In this document: positions 34,495 to 48,018 of the stretch, in pieces
Layout of the letters: each line of letters starts with the position of its first letter
Numbering within the stretch: position 1 is the stretch's first letter
DNA from: Onchidella celtica
Lineage: Eukaryota; Mollusca; Gastropoda; Systellommatophora; Onchidiidae
DNA: 64,000 nt
Assembly (NCBI GenBank): GCA_963931925.1
Contig: OZ007567.1
Location: 86,787,101 to 86,851,100 of the forward strand
Reading direction: 5' to 3'
Position numbers and translations under genes: made by a program
The notes under the pieces: generated by a model
The model's database searches: none
What the model was told of the DNA's origin: nothing
What the model saw: the letters and a program-made list of their open reading frames with translations, nothing else

Positions 34495-34937
34495 TATATT
34501 TGTGTAAGCGCCCGACAAAATGAGGCATTTCGTGCATTTTGGTGGTGTGGAGATATTGGTACATGTATCACCAGATAGGTTATTAAAAGCCCTTTTATTT
34601 GGTTAAAAAAAATGTTGCTGTATTTTTAATTAGCAGAGAAGATATGGTCTATCAAAGACAGGAAGTGACGGAACCACAGTTTTGAGAAAAACACTTTTAA
34701 AGATTCAGCTTTTCATCAAAATTATTGATGATGACGCAATTCAAATCAATTTTGAGGCATTTACTCTTCTCAAACAGGATTATCATGTGGAAAAGGAATA
34801 GTAAAGAGGTTAAACTTTTAAAAAAAGAACGAAAACGCAAAACCGGTAAAATTGCCCCTATGATGCCTTTTAACGATTTTCTCCAATCTGGTAGTGCCGA
34901 AATGTGCCTCATTTTGCCGGGCCACTACACATTTATA
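34495..34937. mobile_element. Single-copy MITE, 443 bp, TATA-type termini
   Basis: The ends form an inverted repeat of about 33 bases with 27 matching: TATATTTGTGTAAGCGCCCG on the left and, read inward, TATAAATGTGTAGTGGCCCG on the right, both continuing into CAAAATGAGGCA. The interior has no coding potential of note. A TA target duplication is possible but merges with the TATA ends. Confidence 0.68.
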
Positions 34938-37620
34938 GCAACAAGTCGTCGTATTGTGCCAGTAAAAAAGGTATTTTGTGCCAACAAAGCATGCGCTCCA
35001 ACTTTACCACGACTCCATAATGCACTGTCCCCGAACTGCAGGATTTACTGACATCAGTGTAACGACCGGTGGGAATTTCTTTAACATAAAACAATACAAA
35101 AGCAATACAAACAAAATGTTATGAAGGAATGGGCTTCAGTGAGTCAAAGCTGTCTTGACTCCATGAGCTGGGTTTCTCCTTTTGCCTGCTAATTCAAGAC
35201 AATTTTGACGTGCCCCTCTCGTGTTACGAATCAGACTTGCCACAGACTTGCTTCATTCTCACTAGTGCGTCAGGCCACGTTTAACCCCATAGTCCATAAT
35301 TCATTCAAAAACGGAGGCAAACCAGTTTTGACTCAGTGCGCCAGCCTGTCACCGAACTAGCCCAAGGATTTGTCAACCTTCACATTTAGAAGTCTAAATT
35401 AATTTAGTAAAATTCCAAGTTCACAATTGCTTTGCTACTTTGTTCCGAATTTGGCCAGACAGTAGACACGACACCAAAGCATCTAAGCCATGTAAATACA
35501 AAAATCACTTTACTGGAAGTTTCCACCCCAGAAAGGGTAGACCTAAACGCCTGTAAAGACAACAAGAATCTCATCAAATAGCATAAAAACAGCACTACAT
35601 GAAGGAATGCTCTTGAAAGTTGTACTATGGAACAGCTAATCTATAATGAAATGAAGTGTGCATTTTGCTGTTTGCTGATAGACTCGAAAATCGTGTTTGT
35701 ATTTTCGTAACGGAAGACGAATTTTTGATAAAAAACGTCCATGTTTTCGTGGTGCAGTCACGGAAACTCTATTATTTGCAATTTCATTCCTTTAGGATTT
35801 GTCAAAAATAACATGAAATCCGGCGGTTGATGCTAGGCTTAGGATCAATATTGTTATGGTAGGTCGCGCATTCGATTATGTCCTTGTCGAGTTTTGCTGT
35901 TCAAATTGCATTAAATTTATAGCACAGCTAGATTAACCAACTAAACTAGAGGTGACGCTCCTACAATAAGTGAGTCATTTTGCAGGGCAAACTGAGCTGA
36001 GATCAGTAACTTGCACTAAGGCTGGAGTACTTCCTTGACCTACATGTATAATTTGGAGCAATCCACATAGCAGACAAGCTCGACTTTGGCGATTTTGGAC
36101 TCCCACATCTTCCTCCCTTGTAGTTGGCTTCATTTCCTCCCCCTCCCCCCCCCCCGCTTTGTACTCACGTACAGCCATTAAAATGTTGAATAATCACGAT
36201 AATTATATAGGCTTGCTATTTTGAAGATTTGTTTGGCATCAGAGGCAGGACTGTTTGGCACTTTCGTACTATACATAGCTGCTTGCGTTCAATTTTTAAC
36301 ATAAACTCTTACAACCCGTGTTGTTGACGAAAAAAAAAACACCCTACAAATTAACCCCAAAACTTTTTAATCCCCCCCCCCCCCCCCATGCATGCTCTTC
36401 ACATTCTGAGGTACCCCGCTCCCTCCGAGAGTGTGTACTCTATCGATGGCTCCTTGTACTTAAATCTATGACAAATACAAGATCTCAGAAGGAAACCTTG
36501 AGATTATTGTTTCAAATTTGCAAATAAAAACTGCTTTTTTTCTACATTTACGCAAAGAGCTGAAGAAATGACTTAAATGCTTATTACATGAGCGAGACAA
36601 ATAGGTCTCATACATATTTGAAAGAAATTGCCAACGCGTATAGGACATTTTCACATTCATTTGTAAACCTTTTAGAACCCGTGCTAGTACGATAGTAACC
36701 CCCATCCCCGCGCTGCTCTTAGTGAGCTCATGTGATGGAAGTAAAGAAAATGGTCCCGTGAGAGAAATGATAGCCTACAATAATCATAATTTACTTTCAT
36801 GGAGTTGCCTTTAAAACTCATAGCCTACCATAAGTCTGGAGCAAGGACTAAGCTGTTGATTTTCAGTTTGAAAAAGAAAAAAGGATTGGTGACTAATTTT
36901 CCCTGGTAAAGGCGCAAGTCGGAATGTACTCGGCTGCTGACAACTGATGGCCCTTGGGATTGCACATTTGGATAAAAAAAAATCTCTGAAACATAAAAAG
37001 TCAAGCATAACCTGAAACTGAAACGAAATTTTACACAACCCTAACGTACTTTTTTTTTTTTTTTTTAATTCAGCTGCACAGTTCTTTCCAATTTAACATG
37101 AAGACCAGCAGGTTTTTGTATATATGGCTGCAGCATACTGATAGCTCATTTGAAGTTCAGATAGGAGGTCTCGTATATTTTAGCCAACGAGACTTCATCG
37201 TGGTATTAGACCAGGGTCTCGCATTGTCTCGCTCTGACGATCAGAGAGAGATCTGCAGCAGGCCTCTCAGCCATACAGTGATAGTATCTCGGAACTGGGA
37301 ATGCGACTGACGACCTTTCAAGCCCGCATTTTCATTAAAAAATTCTCTTTTTACAGTAAAAGTGGTGCAACAATCGAAGTATTTATTTATTAATTATTCC
37401 TGTAAATGTACACAGGACTGATATTTGCTCGTAAATCAGTCTCTTGTTCGGTTTTCCTGTCAGTGTGTTTGCTGACGTGTCTGCTAGTCCATCTGTCTGT
37501 TCATGAATGCGGGCTGTGTCCAGCTAGATCGTTAAATGTTTTAAATCTGTAAACAAAAAAGTAACAAAGAATACTGTTATCACGCTTCAGCGGTCCCACC
37601 TTCCAAGAAATCCATATTTA
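34938..37620. other. Noncoding, no gene seen
   Basis: It holds a C run near 36143-36155, C16 at 36372-36387 and T16 near 37050-37066. No coding exon is supported. Confidence 0.5.
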
Positions 37621-37621
37621 T

Positions 37622-37771
37622 TTATTATTAGTATTAGTAGTTGTAGTAGTTGAAGCAATTAAGCAGTAGTAATAGAAGTTGTAGTTATAGTAGTAATTGT
37701 AGTAAGTAGTAGAAGTAGTAGTAAGTAGTAGAAGTAGTAGTAGTAATAGCAGTAGTAGCAGTATAGTAGTG
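37622..37771. repeat. Imperfect (TAG)n trinucleotide array, 150 bp
   Basis: TAG/GTA units are interspersed with AAT and AAG variants. They give Leu/Tyr-rich frames on the minus strand that are not genes. Confidence 0.88.
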
Positions 37772-39790
37772 GTAAGGAAGAAGCGGAGTGGTCTACCCTT
37801 CTCTCTTAACATTTTTTTTTTAATTGAGCTACTGGTCGACTGAAAAAAAACAAGCGAAAAGCAAGAAAACAATATATTATGTTCTTGATATGCGAAACAA
37901 TGGCTTAATTTGAAAGCCAAATTCAATGCTTTCTCGTGCAGCCAAATTGTAAAATATGCATAGTTTTCATAATAATCACAGTTATTCATCATCAGTTTTA
38001 TATAAAAGCAAAGACTAGTAGGGTGATGTGGCATAGGCCCACTTGTCAGTTCTGGTACCTGTTGATCGACCTCTACAGGTCTGTCCTTTTGTCTCTGTCT
38101 CTCTTTTTATGTCTGTCAGTAAATACATCTGTCCACCCTTTACCTTCCATTCATTTCTTCGGCCAATTTCCATTGCTGTGTCTGTGATGTTAAAGAAGAT
38201 TTAAAATGCAAACAATATCATGAAATAGCCTAAGCATTTAAAAAATGCAGCAAAATTAAAAATTAAATGGCGGATAATATCGTTAAATTAGGATTCGAAA
38301 ACTCCCCTGCCAATCAGTGAACATACTGTTTCATCAGGAAGAACATATGTGGCTTTCCTTGAAACCTGATGGTGTGCCACCATTAAAATAACGTCTGATT
38401 CATCAGCCCCGCCCCCCACTTTGGAAAAAAAAAATCGCATACCAAAAAGTAGGGGTAAGCGTAAACGCTGTCCGATTCTAAAGTGAGGAGAAGGGCAAGT
38501 GGAGCCTCTGTATAGGACGGGGAAGGAGTAATCGATTGTTCTATGATTCCAAATTAATCAGCAATATCGGGTGTTAGACTCAGTGTTGAATATTGTTTGA
38601 TCCTTATTGCGTTCCTGAATACACGAGGAAATGAACAGATGGATGAACTGATAATAATCGCCTTTGTCATCAGCTCTTGTTTCCCACTTAGGTACGAAAT
38701 GAGTACTCTGCTTAACTATATATTGCATATAAATGTCGCTCTTTTGACCTTAGAAATAGAAGTAAAAAAGAAAGGTTTCACAATATGGTAGATTTAAAAG
38801 TGAAAATTATTTCATTCTGTCTGATGTCAGGGAGTAGAAAACTGCAGTGTAAAAGATTTGGCGGGCTAGATTCATACGTCATAGTATAGCCAGCTCAGCT
38901 GTACTGAGGCAGAGCTATTTGCGTTAACCAATACATATTATGACTGGAGCCGAAAAAAGACCTACACTAATTGCCAGCAATCAATATACCCCATCATTAG
39001 ATCTGAAAAAGGGTGAGACCAGCTAAGTGTTCTCCCACTTACCCATGCAACATTTCTTAGTGCATAGAATTCTGCCTTGGCTGCTGATATATATGAAGTT
39101 ATTTCGTGGACAACTCAAGGTGTTTTGATTTATCGTAAATGATCACTCCTTTCAAATTTGAACAACTGATGTTTCTCAACTTTGTAATGGTTAGTTTGTT
39201 GGTACATGATTATGTATTTTTTAGTGTGAGGCAATCATCTAGTATTAAAACCTGGCTGAACGGAGGCCATCACAGGCTCTGCCATATTGGTTAATTCACG
39301 TCGAATATTATACAGTAGGCCTGTAAATGATAGGACTTTACGACATAATCTTCTTCGGAAAAGTTTAATAGTTGTTCATTCCATTATGTTCAGTCACCTT
39401 TAATACAAGGAGAGCTGACCACAGATATTAATAGTAAAAATTATTATCAGTACGGTATCTATGGATCTGATGGATATCGTTCTTACGCAGTGGGAACCGG
39501 CCCATTTTCGCGCTTGATGTGTACATGATATTGATAAGGACTAGTGATAGTTTCGGGAAGATCTCCGATACTTTGATAATAATATTATATAGGCCTAGTT
39601 TAACCTTCTATTTAACACCTGCATTTTTTATGAGGGCCAAGAACCTTGAGCTGAGGATGTAAACAAAGAATTTCAACCTTAGCAGTTGGATACTGGATTA
39701 TGACATAACTTGCTTTTGTGCATCACGCAGATGTAACTGTAAAGATATATCGATGACGTCATAATCTACTGGTTATCGTATCTCTCAGAG
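37772..39790. other. Noncoding, no gene seen
   Basis: Mixed AT-rich sequence. Nothing recognised on either strand. Confidence 0.5.
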
Positions 39791-39829
39791 CAGTAATTCG
39801 TTTTGAAGGAGGCTACTTAGCTTCCGCCT

Positions 39830-39960
39830 CACCACGCCCATTCACGTGTATCCTTCCATTTGATTGGCCCCCATCGCCTGGGTGCATGCCGCTCGCGCAC
39901 TAATCTGTTTACATCCGCCGTGGTGGGTAGTTGCGCGGGCCCTTTTTTCGCGATGATCAA
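39830..39960. promoter_or_regulatory. Candidate promoter or enhancer: GC box, E box, CCAAT, CpG
   Basis: Within 40 bases there are CCACGCCC (39832-39839, KLF/Sp type), CACGTG (39843-39848, E box) and an inverted CCAAT (ATTGG, 39863-39867). Several CpGs follow (GCTCGCGC, TCCGCCG, TTGCGCGGGCCC, TCGCGATG) to about 39953. Such density stands out against AT-rich surroundings. No coding exon follows within reach, so the transcript, if any, is unknown. Confidence 0.35.
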
Positions 39961-42900
39961 CAGGGTTTCTCGGCCAAATGTCTACTGGTCTATTGATTGT
40001 CGGCTGGCAGTAGAGACTGGACTGTTCCCTCTTTTGTCTTCAGCTGCTTGTGTTTACATCTACACATTTCATACCATACGGAAAGTTTACAAAGACTGTG
40101 CAAACTTTACTTTTTCTTAAGTTGTGTTCATCTGAATTGCTGTATTGAGGTAAAGATCTCCTGAAACATGTGAATTATGAATGAAAATGTTATAGTGCAA
40201 CTAAGCATTTTCATGATTATTTCATTTAGTGATAATTATTTAAAATCTTCAGCACATTCTGAGACATGATAACTTTTGAAGGCGTTGAAATAGAATATTA
40301 GTTAAAAAAAACATGTGTTTACTTCCGGTATATTATTGTAGAAACCTGTATTTTATGTATGTGGTGGCATGCGCGCGCATGTATGAGTAAGTACTATGTA
40401 TGTAACAACTAACATTCAGATGCCCTGCACTTCCGTTTTTGTTTTTTTTCTGGAAGTTTCCCCATTTATAATTAAAATCGCTGCAAAGTGCAAGGTAAAC
40501 ACATAAACCAAGGCTTGGTATTTCATGACTATTGGCGACTGGAATAGTAAATAATCATATGAAGATCTCATTATTTCATTGTCAACATCCTTATTTAACA
40601 AGCCAATCAATTCTCTGTTGTTGTTTTTTAATAATTTTTTTTTTATATTCTCTAGTTATGCTTCAAACGAGTCTTGCTGTCTTTTATGGGACCTATTCAG
40701 TCAACGACGGTCCAATTACTGAAAGCAGATAGAGTTCTTTAAAAAGTCCAGATAAGAAAAGACACTAACACTTTTAGTGGTAGTCTTTCTCTAGTTAAGA
40801 CAAACAAGCAAAAAAGTGAAATGCTGTAAATATATCGGCAGAGACTTTAGAGTCATGGAGCACTAATTTTATTATCTGCTTTGTAGAGTTAACGTTTATA
40901 ACTTTTCGTTGGCAATATAATTTATTTTTTTTAATTTGTGACTAACTAAAGCGGTATTTTTGTTTGTTTGACTTTATTCTCTGCAATGCATTATTCTATT
41001 GCTCTACTTTTCATTTCATTTTTCAGCGTGATAATCTGTGGAGTAAACCGTAAATAACCATTATATCAATATTGTGGTTCGCGAGGTCACCTATACTATT
41101 CACCGTCACCAGGTAAATAAAAAAGGATTTAAAAAACCCTTTCAACCAGGTCTGTTTGCATACATGTTTGCTTAGGCCTGTTGTTATCTTTCTTGGCAAA
41201 TTTGCAACTGCAAAAAATAGCTTATCTTCGTGCCTATGGCTTTTGGAGTGTTGACAAACTGTAGCTTTGTAATGTTGATAAATCTCAGTGCACAACGCGG
41301 ATGTTGCGACAGACACTCTGATGAACTAAGATATAAATTTTGTTATCTTCAAGTACTCTAAAAACATTATGTACACAGCATACCCGTGTGTTTTTAGTGC
41401 CATTGTATACTTAAAGTACAGCAGAGCTCTAGGTATGTGACAATATTATAACCATCCACACAGCTTGGCTAGATTGTCTTAGCATGCTTCATTGTAGATA
41501 CAACTGTATGATGGTACGTGTGTCTTTAACAAGGTCGTCTGTGGTATTTTATTTGTTTATTTGTGTGTTTTGGGTATTGTTGTTATTTTATGGGGGGGGG
41601 GGGAGGGTGGGGGGGGGGGGTTTAATGTATACAGTGTAAGCTGTCATTTATTCGTCTATACTTTAAAATCAGAGAATCCGCTCACCGCGCTTGCGCTCAG
41701 AGGAATATGTAGGGTGGAAATATTCCTTTCACGCATCCTTTTGGAAGCTGTGAAACGTATAATCTCATTAAGAGAGCGCTTTTATTCGTCACTGCTTAAA
41801 CAGCATTAAAGTGAGACTAGACAACAGCATGAATGTATAAAGCTCGTTTAAGAGGATAGACACTTTCCTGTGGAGTTGTAGAAAAAGCGAGACAGAGGAA
41901 AAATTACATTCCTTCTGGAGAGTACTGCGTACAGCAGGTGCGCCGGGTGCCACACACGGTAATTGCAGTACAGCGTTTAAAGGAAGGGGGAAAGAGGGGA
42001 AAACCGAGCAATATTTATCAGAATCAGGCCACTACTTAGTCTGAGGATGCTAAGGACATTCCGACTGAAGTCACAATATGAAAAATTGAGACAAACACAC
42101 ACATACACACACAACATAGCCTACCCTTTTTAATCACGTTCAAATGTGTAACACAATCCTGCAGATTTGCTTGTCATCGTTCTGAGAAAATTGCCCCCCA
42201 CCCCCTCTCTTTTTTTTGTCATGCTATGCTAAGAATTTACCGCTGATGACAGCAATCTGCTCAAGGTGATCATTGCTTGAGACAAATTGCAGCTGATATA
42301 CTCACAGTTTCCTTATCTTGCTATTGTTTTGTTTTTTACTTGATTGTCACCTATCCAGTAATTTCCTACTTTATACTCAAATCCCAGGTGCACCCGCAGT
42401 GCAGTTTAATAAAGCTACTTAGGCCTACAGCAAACTTAACAATATTTTCTTCCCTTTGCACGACCTTGGTTTTTGTGTGTCCTAACTCCATTCTCTGAGA
42501 AACTGGAGATCTTGAAGGGGTATACCAAATGCACACTCTGACACTTGTTCAAAATGCATAATGGCAATGATCAGTCTGTTTCACAGTTCCCATTTATTCT
42601 AATTCCTGACTATATTACTAAAGCCGCAAACATTTAAGAATTTCTCAGTTGTGCAAAAAGTAGAGTTGAAACAAACAAGAGCTAAGATCGTGTTTTTGCT
42701 TACGTTGTAGGAGGATACTAAAATGAACTGTTGGGAGTGTTTGTCTGGGACAGTGGAATTTCATGTTGTTCTGACCTGAGCAAAAGGCGAGATTACTTTA
42801 ACCAAGGAGTCAGAGTTCCATATTATTATTTGAAACAAGTCATTTGTCACCAAGATGCTCTAATGTCTTGTTGTTATTGATGTTGTTTTATCTATTTTAT

Positions 42901-45900
42901 ACTTCCTTTCTAAGTGATAATTTTCTATTATATTTTTTGGTGATAAGTTATTCTAGTTTAGCATTTATTTGACCATTTCAACAAAAAAAATTTTAAAATG
43001 AACGTTTCAGAAGTTTTGGATAGGTCATTCCTCGACAGGGCACAACAGGGTAAACATGAATTTATTTCAAACAAGGCAAGGATTAAAACGTGTTGTTGAA
43101 TAAAATGATATAATTATGCAAGCACTCGCATACAAGCTTTACAAAAACACTGACAGTAAAGTTAGGACCGAACTAAAGGCTCTGGAAACAACTTCGGGCA
43201 TTACATTTTACAATGTACGAATACATTTAACCAGTAAATTATGTTCGACTATTCATAGACTCAATTGTTTTTCCTTCAGTTTTAAAACATCATCCCTGAG
43301 ATGAGAGCAATAAGAACCCCATGATCTTCAATAGCAGTGGCAGCGATGACTACTGCCAGAGTTTCAAATACAACAAAAGCAAAACAACTACAAAACACGA
43401 CCTTTCATTGCACAAGTTAGTACAGACATTCATCTTTCAGCTGTCCCGCTTATCTGGCTGGCCCGAACTTTTTATTGGAAAGCAAAGAGATGAAAAAACA
43501 AAAAAAACAACTATGGAACACCAGTAACACAGATAAAATAGACATGATTGCAACAACAATCCCAACAGTAGCGGATGCAACAACAAATGTTAGTTGCACT
43601 TGTCTATGACCACACTGGTTGGGGTTTCAAGCCTTTCTGCGGACACCTTTTTCCGTTTTATCAAGCCGTGTGAGCGGGTCTTCGGCCCTTCAGAGGAAAC
43701 TGTGAAGATAAAGGGTACTGGGGCTCTCAGAAGCTCACTGATTGTAGTTGAGGTGAGGAACACCGTTAAAGCGTATCTGAAACTATCTGATTGATGGCAG
43801 TAAATGGGCTGGAATGGCGACTTGATAGATTCGGGAGAGCGGCCAGTGAAGTGCCTGGCGCTACATGGAAGTGATATCTCTAGTCGAAGGGTATACCTGC
43901 TGTTTGAATTTTCTTCTTGTTTTGCAAAAGTGATTGAGCATGTCAGGCCAGTGGTCATAATGATGGAAAATAAATGCAGTGATGATAAACACGTTCGTTG
44001 GTAATAAGTGGAGCTATGCTAATGTTACCCCCCAGGGAGTAAATTTCGTTAACATAGAGGGTAGACTTGTTGATTCTGGATTTGTACATGGTTGTTATAT
44101 ATATATATACAGTATGTTATCTGCTGTTCATAAATAAGTGAAATAACATTGTTAGACGTCATTATAAAGGTTATTATTGTTATTATTTGAACTTAAAAAT
44201 AATGTTAGAAATAGTATTTTAAATTTCCCCCATTTGCCGGATGCCTTACTATGGTTGAAGTCTAAATTCAAATTACTGAACAAAAGTGGATTTTCTTTTG
44301 GGTGTGGGGGGGGGGGGGTTGCTTTCGAAAAGTTGCCAAGGGTAAACGGGACGGAAATAGTTGGGAACCCCATCTAGAAGTTGTAGCACCGATACTTCGT
44401 GTACCAGTGGGATTCGTGATAAATATAACGGAAATCGAATGGACGTCTTGCAATTGATATTAGTTGTTGCAGTGTACGAAAAGGTAACTGCATTATTCGT
44501 AACCATGACATTTTGTAGAATCCAGTCGTAGCCGTTGGTAACGTAAGTAAAAATTGTCAACAATCTCAAAAGTTAACGCTGACGAAACTGCATCACTGGC
44601 TAGATTTGTTCTCAATGGAAGAACTGAAAGAGTCAGCAAAGAACGCACGTCACACGTGCCATAAATTTACGTTAAAAGTAAAATCACAACGATATTATAA
44701 AAAAAAAAATGTCTTCCCGAATTCCAGTTCTGGTAGTGTTTCAGCTCAGTATGTTTTATCCTTTCACTATTGGTAACACATAGTTAGATGATCTGTTTAA
44801 ATTTCCAGTGTAATGTATCAGCAAATCTTCAGAATTGAAATCGAAAACCACAGTTTGATGGCATGGCTACGAGTTATTAAGTACTATCGTAATATGATTT
44901 ATTTGAAATGAATATAATAGCTCAGTATTACAATGTACGGCTATTTCAGAATGAAACCACAATATTGAGAATAGCAAAATGTAGTCTCGCTCACTAATTA
45001 GGTTGATATTAGTTTTCTCTCAGCACTTCATAATACGCCTGTCTTAAATAAATTGAAACAATTCCCCGTAGAGTGGTAAAGGGGTTCCATTATCAGCAAT
45101 TTTCAAAAGTATAGAAAAAAAATTCAGTAGGCTTTGGGCACAGATCTACAGGCTGTGCAGTTTTCAGAGAAAGTCCCTAAGGTAGCGATTGGAACTACGG
45201 ATCATTCCATCCAAATTTACGGTCTCATATTATTAAATTGTGAGTCAAAGACCGACCATCTGCGCCGTTTCTATTAATTCTGTTGGCTGAGCGAAATTGT
45301 GGATGTAGGCTTACACCGTTGTTTTTCTCCAAAGTGAGCGTTACCCTATGGGGTGGACTGGAGATGAGAGATCTGTGTCAGTATTGTCGTAATTGTTTTC
45401 GGTATACGATAGTAGGTGGGCGTACATGTTTGTTGTCAGCATCGTCTATTGGCTTCTTTTTACTTACGTCACCTAAACTTGTGATGTTGACCGCCATGCA
45501 TTGCAAGCGATCATCAGGTGGCGCCATAGTATGAGTCCTCAAAATGAGAATGCGAGGAAAGCTGAAATAAAATGTAACATTTCAGACGAATAAGTTGTTA
45601 TGAGACGACAAGCGAAAAACACAACACCAATACAATCAAATAACCAATGTTGTTATTTCAAATCTTGCTCGTTTTGTATAAAATGGGTTTTAATTGTATA
45701 AGAAAATTTTATTCCCATGCATGGAAAAGGACGAATTTAATTTTCTCAAATTAGAATTAAAACAAAAGAAGAATCGGACTCTCTGACGGACGGAACATGG
45801 GAGGGCTGCACAAAAGACGTGAAAAACAGAATTTCAGCAATATTATCAACAGTTCTAAACTATTTTTAGATTTCCCTATGGTTTGCGTTACCAAACTTAA

Positions 45901-46200
45901 TATAGAGACAAATTAGAATTTCATTTCATGGCCTATTATCAAGCGTGTTATTGTTTATGTCAATAGTCCCCGTGGCCTTGATGCCTCGCAACTTTCCGAT
46001 CATAGACGAAGTAAGATTCAAAATGTTCATAAGAATGCGAGTTCTGTGGAATTAAGTGAAAAAAAGAACCAATTGATTAGATTCACTTGATGTCACAGAA
46101 CGGTTTATCTTATAAAAATTTGAATTTTATTTCGTCTTTCGCCTAAATTTCAAGGCCATTATATGTTTCGCTCTCCCAAGAGTTTGAGTTCTTCTTTTTG
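39961..46200. other. Noncoding, no supported gene
   Basis: About 6.2 kb. It contains G runs at 41592-41620 and 44306-44318 and a short (TA)n at about 44098-44110. The minus frame at 43590-43958 (122 codons) has balanced composition but no motif or splice evidence and is left unassigned. Confidence 0.45.
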
Positions 46201-46425
46201 GATTACAGCCAATCCTTGCGTGTGCGCATGCTTCAGCCGCCATTCAAAAAAAAAAAAAATCACATGCGCATGCTCAGTCGCTGTGCATTGGCAATTTTTG
46301 GGTGACGTAAGCGAAACGACCCAATTGTAGGACTTTCTGTCTTCTCTTATCATTGCGCCATCTTAATGTCGTCATCATCACAGATGCTGTTGTCGTGGTC
46401 ACCGACAATTATCGACGTCATCGTT
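46200..46425. promoter_or_regulatory. Candidate TATA-less promoter: CCAAT, two NRF1-like, CRE, YY1-like sites
   Basis: In order on +: CCAAT (46209-46213), TGCGCATGC (46223-46231 and 46265-46273, NRF1-like half-palindromes), TGACGTAA (46303-46310, CRE-like), GCGCCATCTT (46355-46364, complement of the YY1-type AAGATGGCGC) and CGACGTCA (46413-46420, CRE-like). This mix is typical of CpG-type housekeeping promoters. The AAGATGGCGC orientation favours transcription toward lower coordinates, while the CCAAT position would suit the + direction. No exon can be attached on either side. Confidence 0.42.
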
Positions 46426-47010
46426 GCCATTTCCATTGCCGCCGCTGAATCAAAATCATCTCTCTGTGTAGATGAAAAGAAGATATTTTTTTGGTCAGAT
46501 TTTCGCTGCCAGGGCAGAATTCCACCGACATAATGGATAAAAGCAGGTTTGAGAATACGACAAAAATCAAATTCAAAACTGCAGCTTTCAATAGCTAATA
46601 TTCTAGCGCAATGCATGCATCATCTTTAGGGAATGAAACCCAAAATAAAGAAATAAAAATAAAAATTCCCACTGCATTCAGTAAAAATAGGTTAAACATT
46701 AACTCCATAATTATCACTGATGCGACACAATCATTAAAAAAACATTCTCGCATTTATAAGACCGTTAATAGGTTAGAATCACAGCTAAAGTTAAAAAAAA
46801 TTATTATCCACGAATTTCTTGTATTCATTATGTGGTTAGGATCGTCATCAAGATTCAGATGTTTTATAAACAAATCTATCAATTGTATGTCATAGAATAT
46901 TTAATTTAGGATCTCTAATCGGCTTGGGGCCTTCCTTGTCATAGACTTTCATTTTCTATTGCACGCAGAGCAGCTGAAGTGTTTTGATTAAAAATAGCCT
47001 TATTCACACA
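46426..47010. other. Noncoding, no gene seen
   Basis: AT-rich. The + frame at 46611-46895 is Lys/Ile/Asn/Ser-rich, as expected by chance in AT-rich DNA. Confidence 0.5.
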
Positions 47011-47520
47011 CTCATTCGCTCTTACTCATCACTCACTCATTCACTCTCACTCATTCATTCACTTACTCACTCACTCACTCACTCACTCACTCACTCACTC
47101 ACTCACTCACTCACTCACTCACTCACTCACACACTCACTCACTCACTCACTCACTCACTCACTCACTCTCACTCACTCACTCACTCACTCACTCACTCAC
47201 TCACCAACTCATTCATCCACTCACTCACTCGCTCACTCGCTTACTTAGCCATCCACCCACCCATTCACTCACTCACTCACTTACCCACCCACCCACCAAC
47301 CCATTCACTCTCACTAGCTCAATTACCCATCCACTCACTCACTCACTCACTCACTCACTCACTCACTCACTCACTCACTCACTCACTCACTCACTCACTC
47401 ACTCACTCACTCACTCACTCACTCATTCACTCACTCACTCACTCACTCACTCACTCACTCACTCACTCACTCACTCTTTTCCTCATCCATTCACATTATT
47501 CACCGTCTCACTTACTCACC
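47011..47520. repeat. (ACTC)n microsatellite, about 500 bp
   Basis: A long tetranucleotide array with pure blocks at about 47064-47128, 47332-47424 and 47429-47475. Between them lie variant units such as CATT, CACC and CGCT. It encodes a spurious 180-residue Leu-Thr-His-Ser repeat in one + frame. Confidence 0.95.
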
Positions 47521-48002
47521 CTCTAACACGCACACACATACCTTTATTACAAATCTCCCCAATGACAAAATGGAATTTCAGTTTATGAAAACCATATAAT
47601 AAATTGTTTCGGCCAAGGGCCCCTTAGTTAAACAGCCCTGGCGTCACAGATGTTTATCGTACTTTAAAATGCTTTTAGAGGGCGTGATTTATCGGCCCTA
47701 CGGCGGAACGTGAGTTCACTTCTCATACTTCAGCCCATTGATATGCTCACTATCTCCAACATCCTTTACTAGTCAGCGGCAGCGATACAGATCTCATCAC
47801 TCTGAGCATCAAAATCGTAATTTACGTCATTATTGCGCCATAAAACATCTTCTACTTTTAAAGTCATTGCTCCTCGCTCGACATCATCGCTGTAATCAGT
47901 GCTTAAACAATCATTTACTTCATCATCAAACACCACGTCAACTTTAACATTGTTAATTTCGTCAGCGGTTTTGTCGTATATGGCCTTTAGCGTCTTTACA
48001 GA
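47521..48002. other. Noncoding, no gene seen
   Basis: No supported reading frame. It ends at the 3' side of the LINE fragment. Confidence 0.5.
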
Positions 48003-48018
48003 CGGTCTTAGCAGCTAG

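Noticed and set aside
43590..43958. 122-residue minus frame
   Set aside because: Composition is balanced, but I see no recognisable motif, splice support or partner exons. Left unassigned rather than called a gene.
46984..47526. 180-residue + frame of Leu-Thr-His-Ser repeats
   Set aside because: It is a direct translation of the (ACTC)n microsatellite, with no non-repeat coding sequence.
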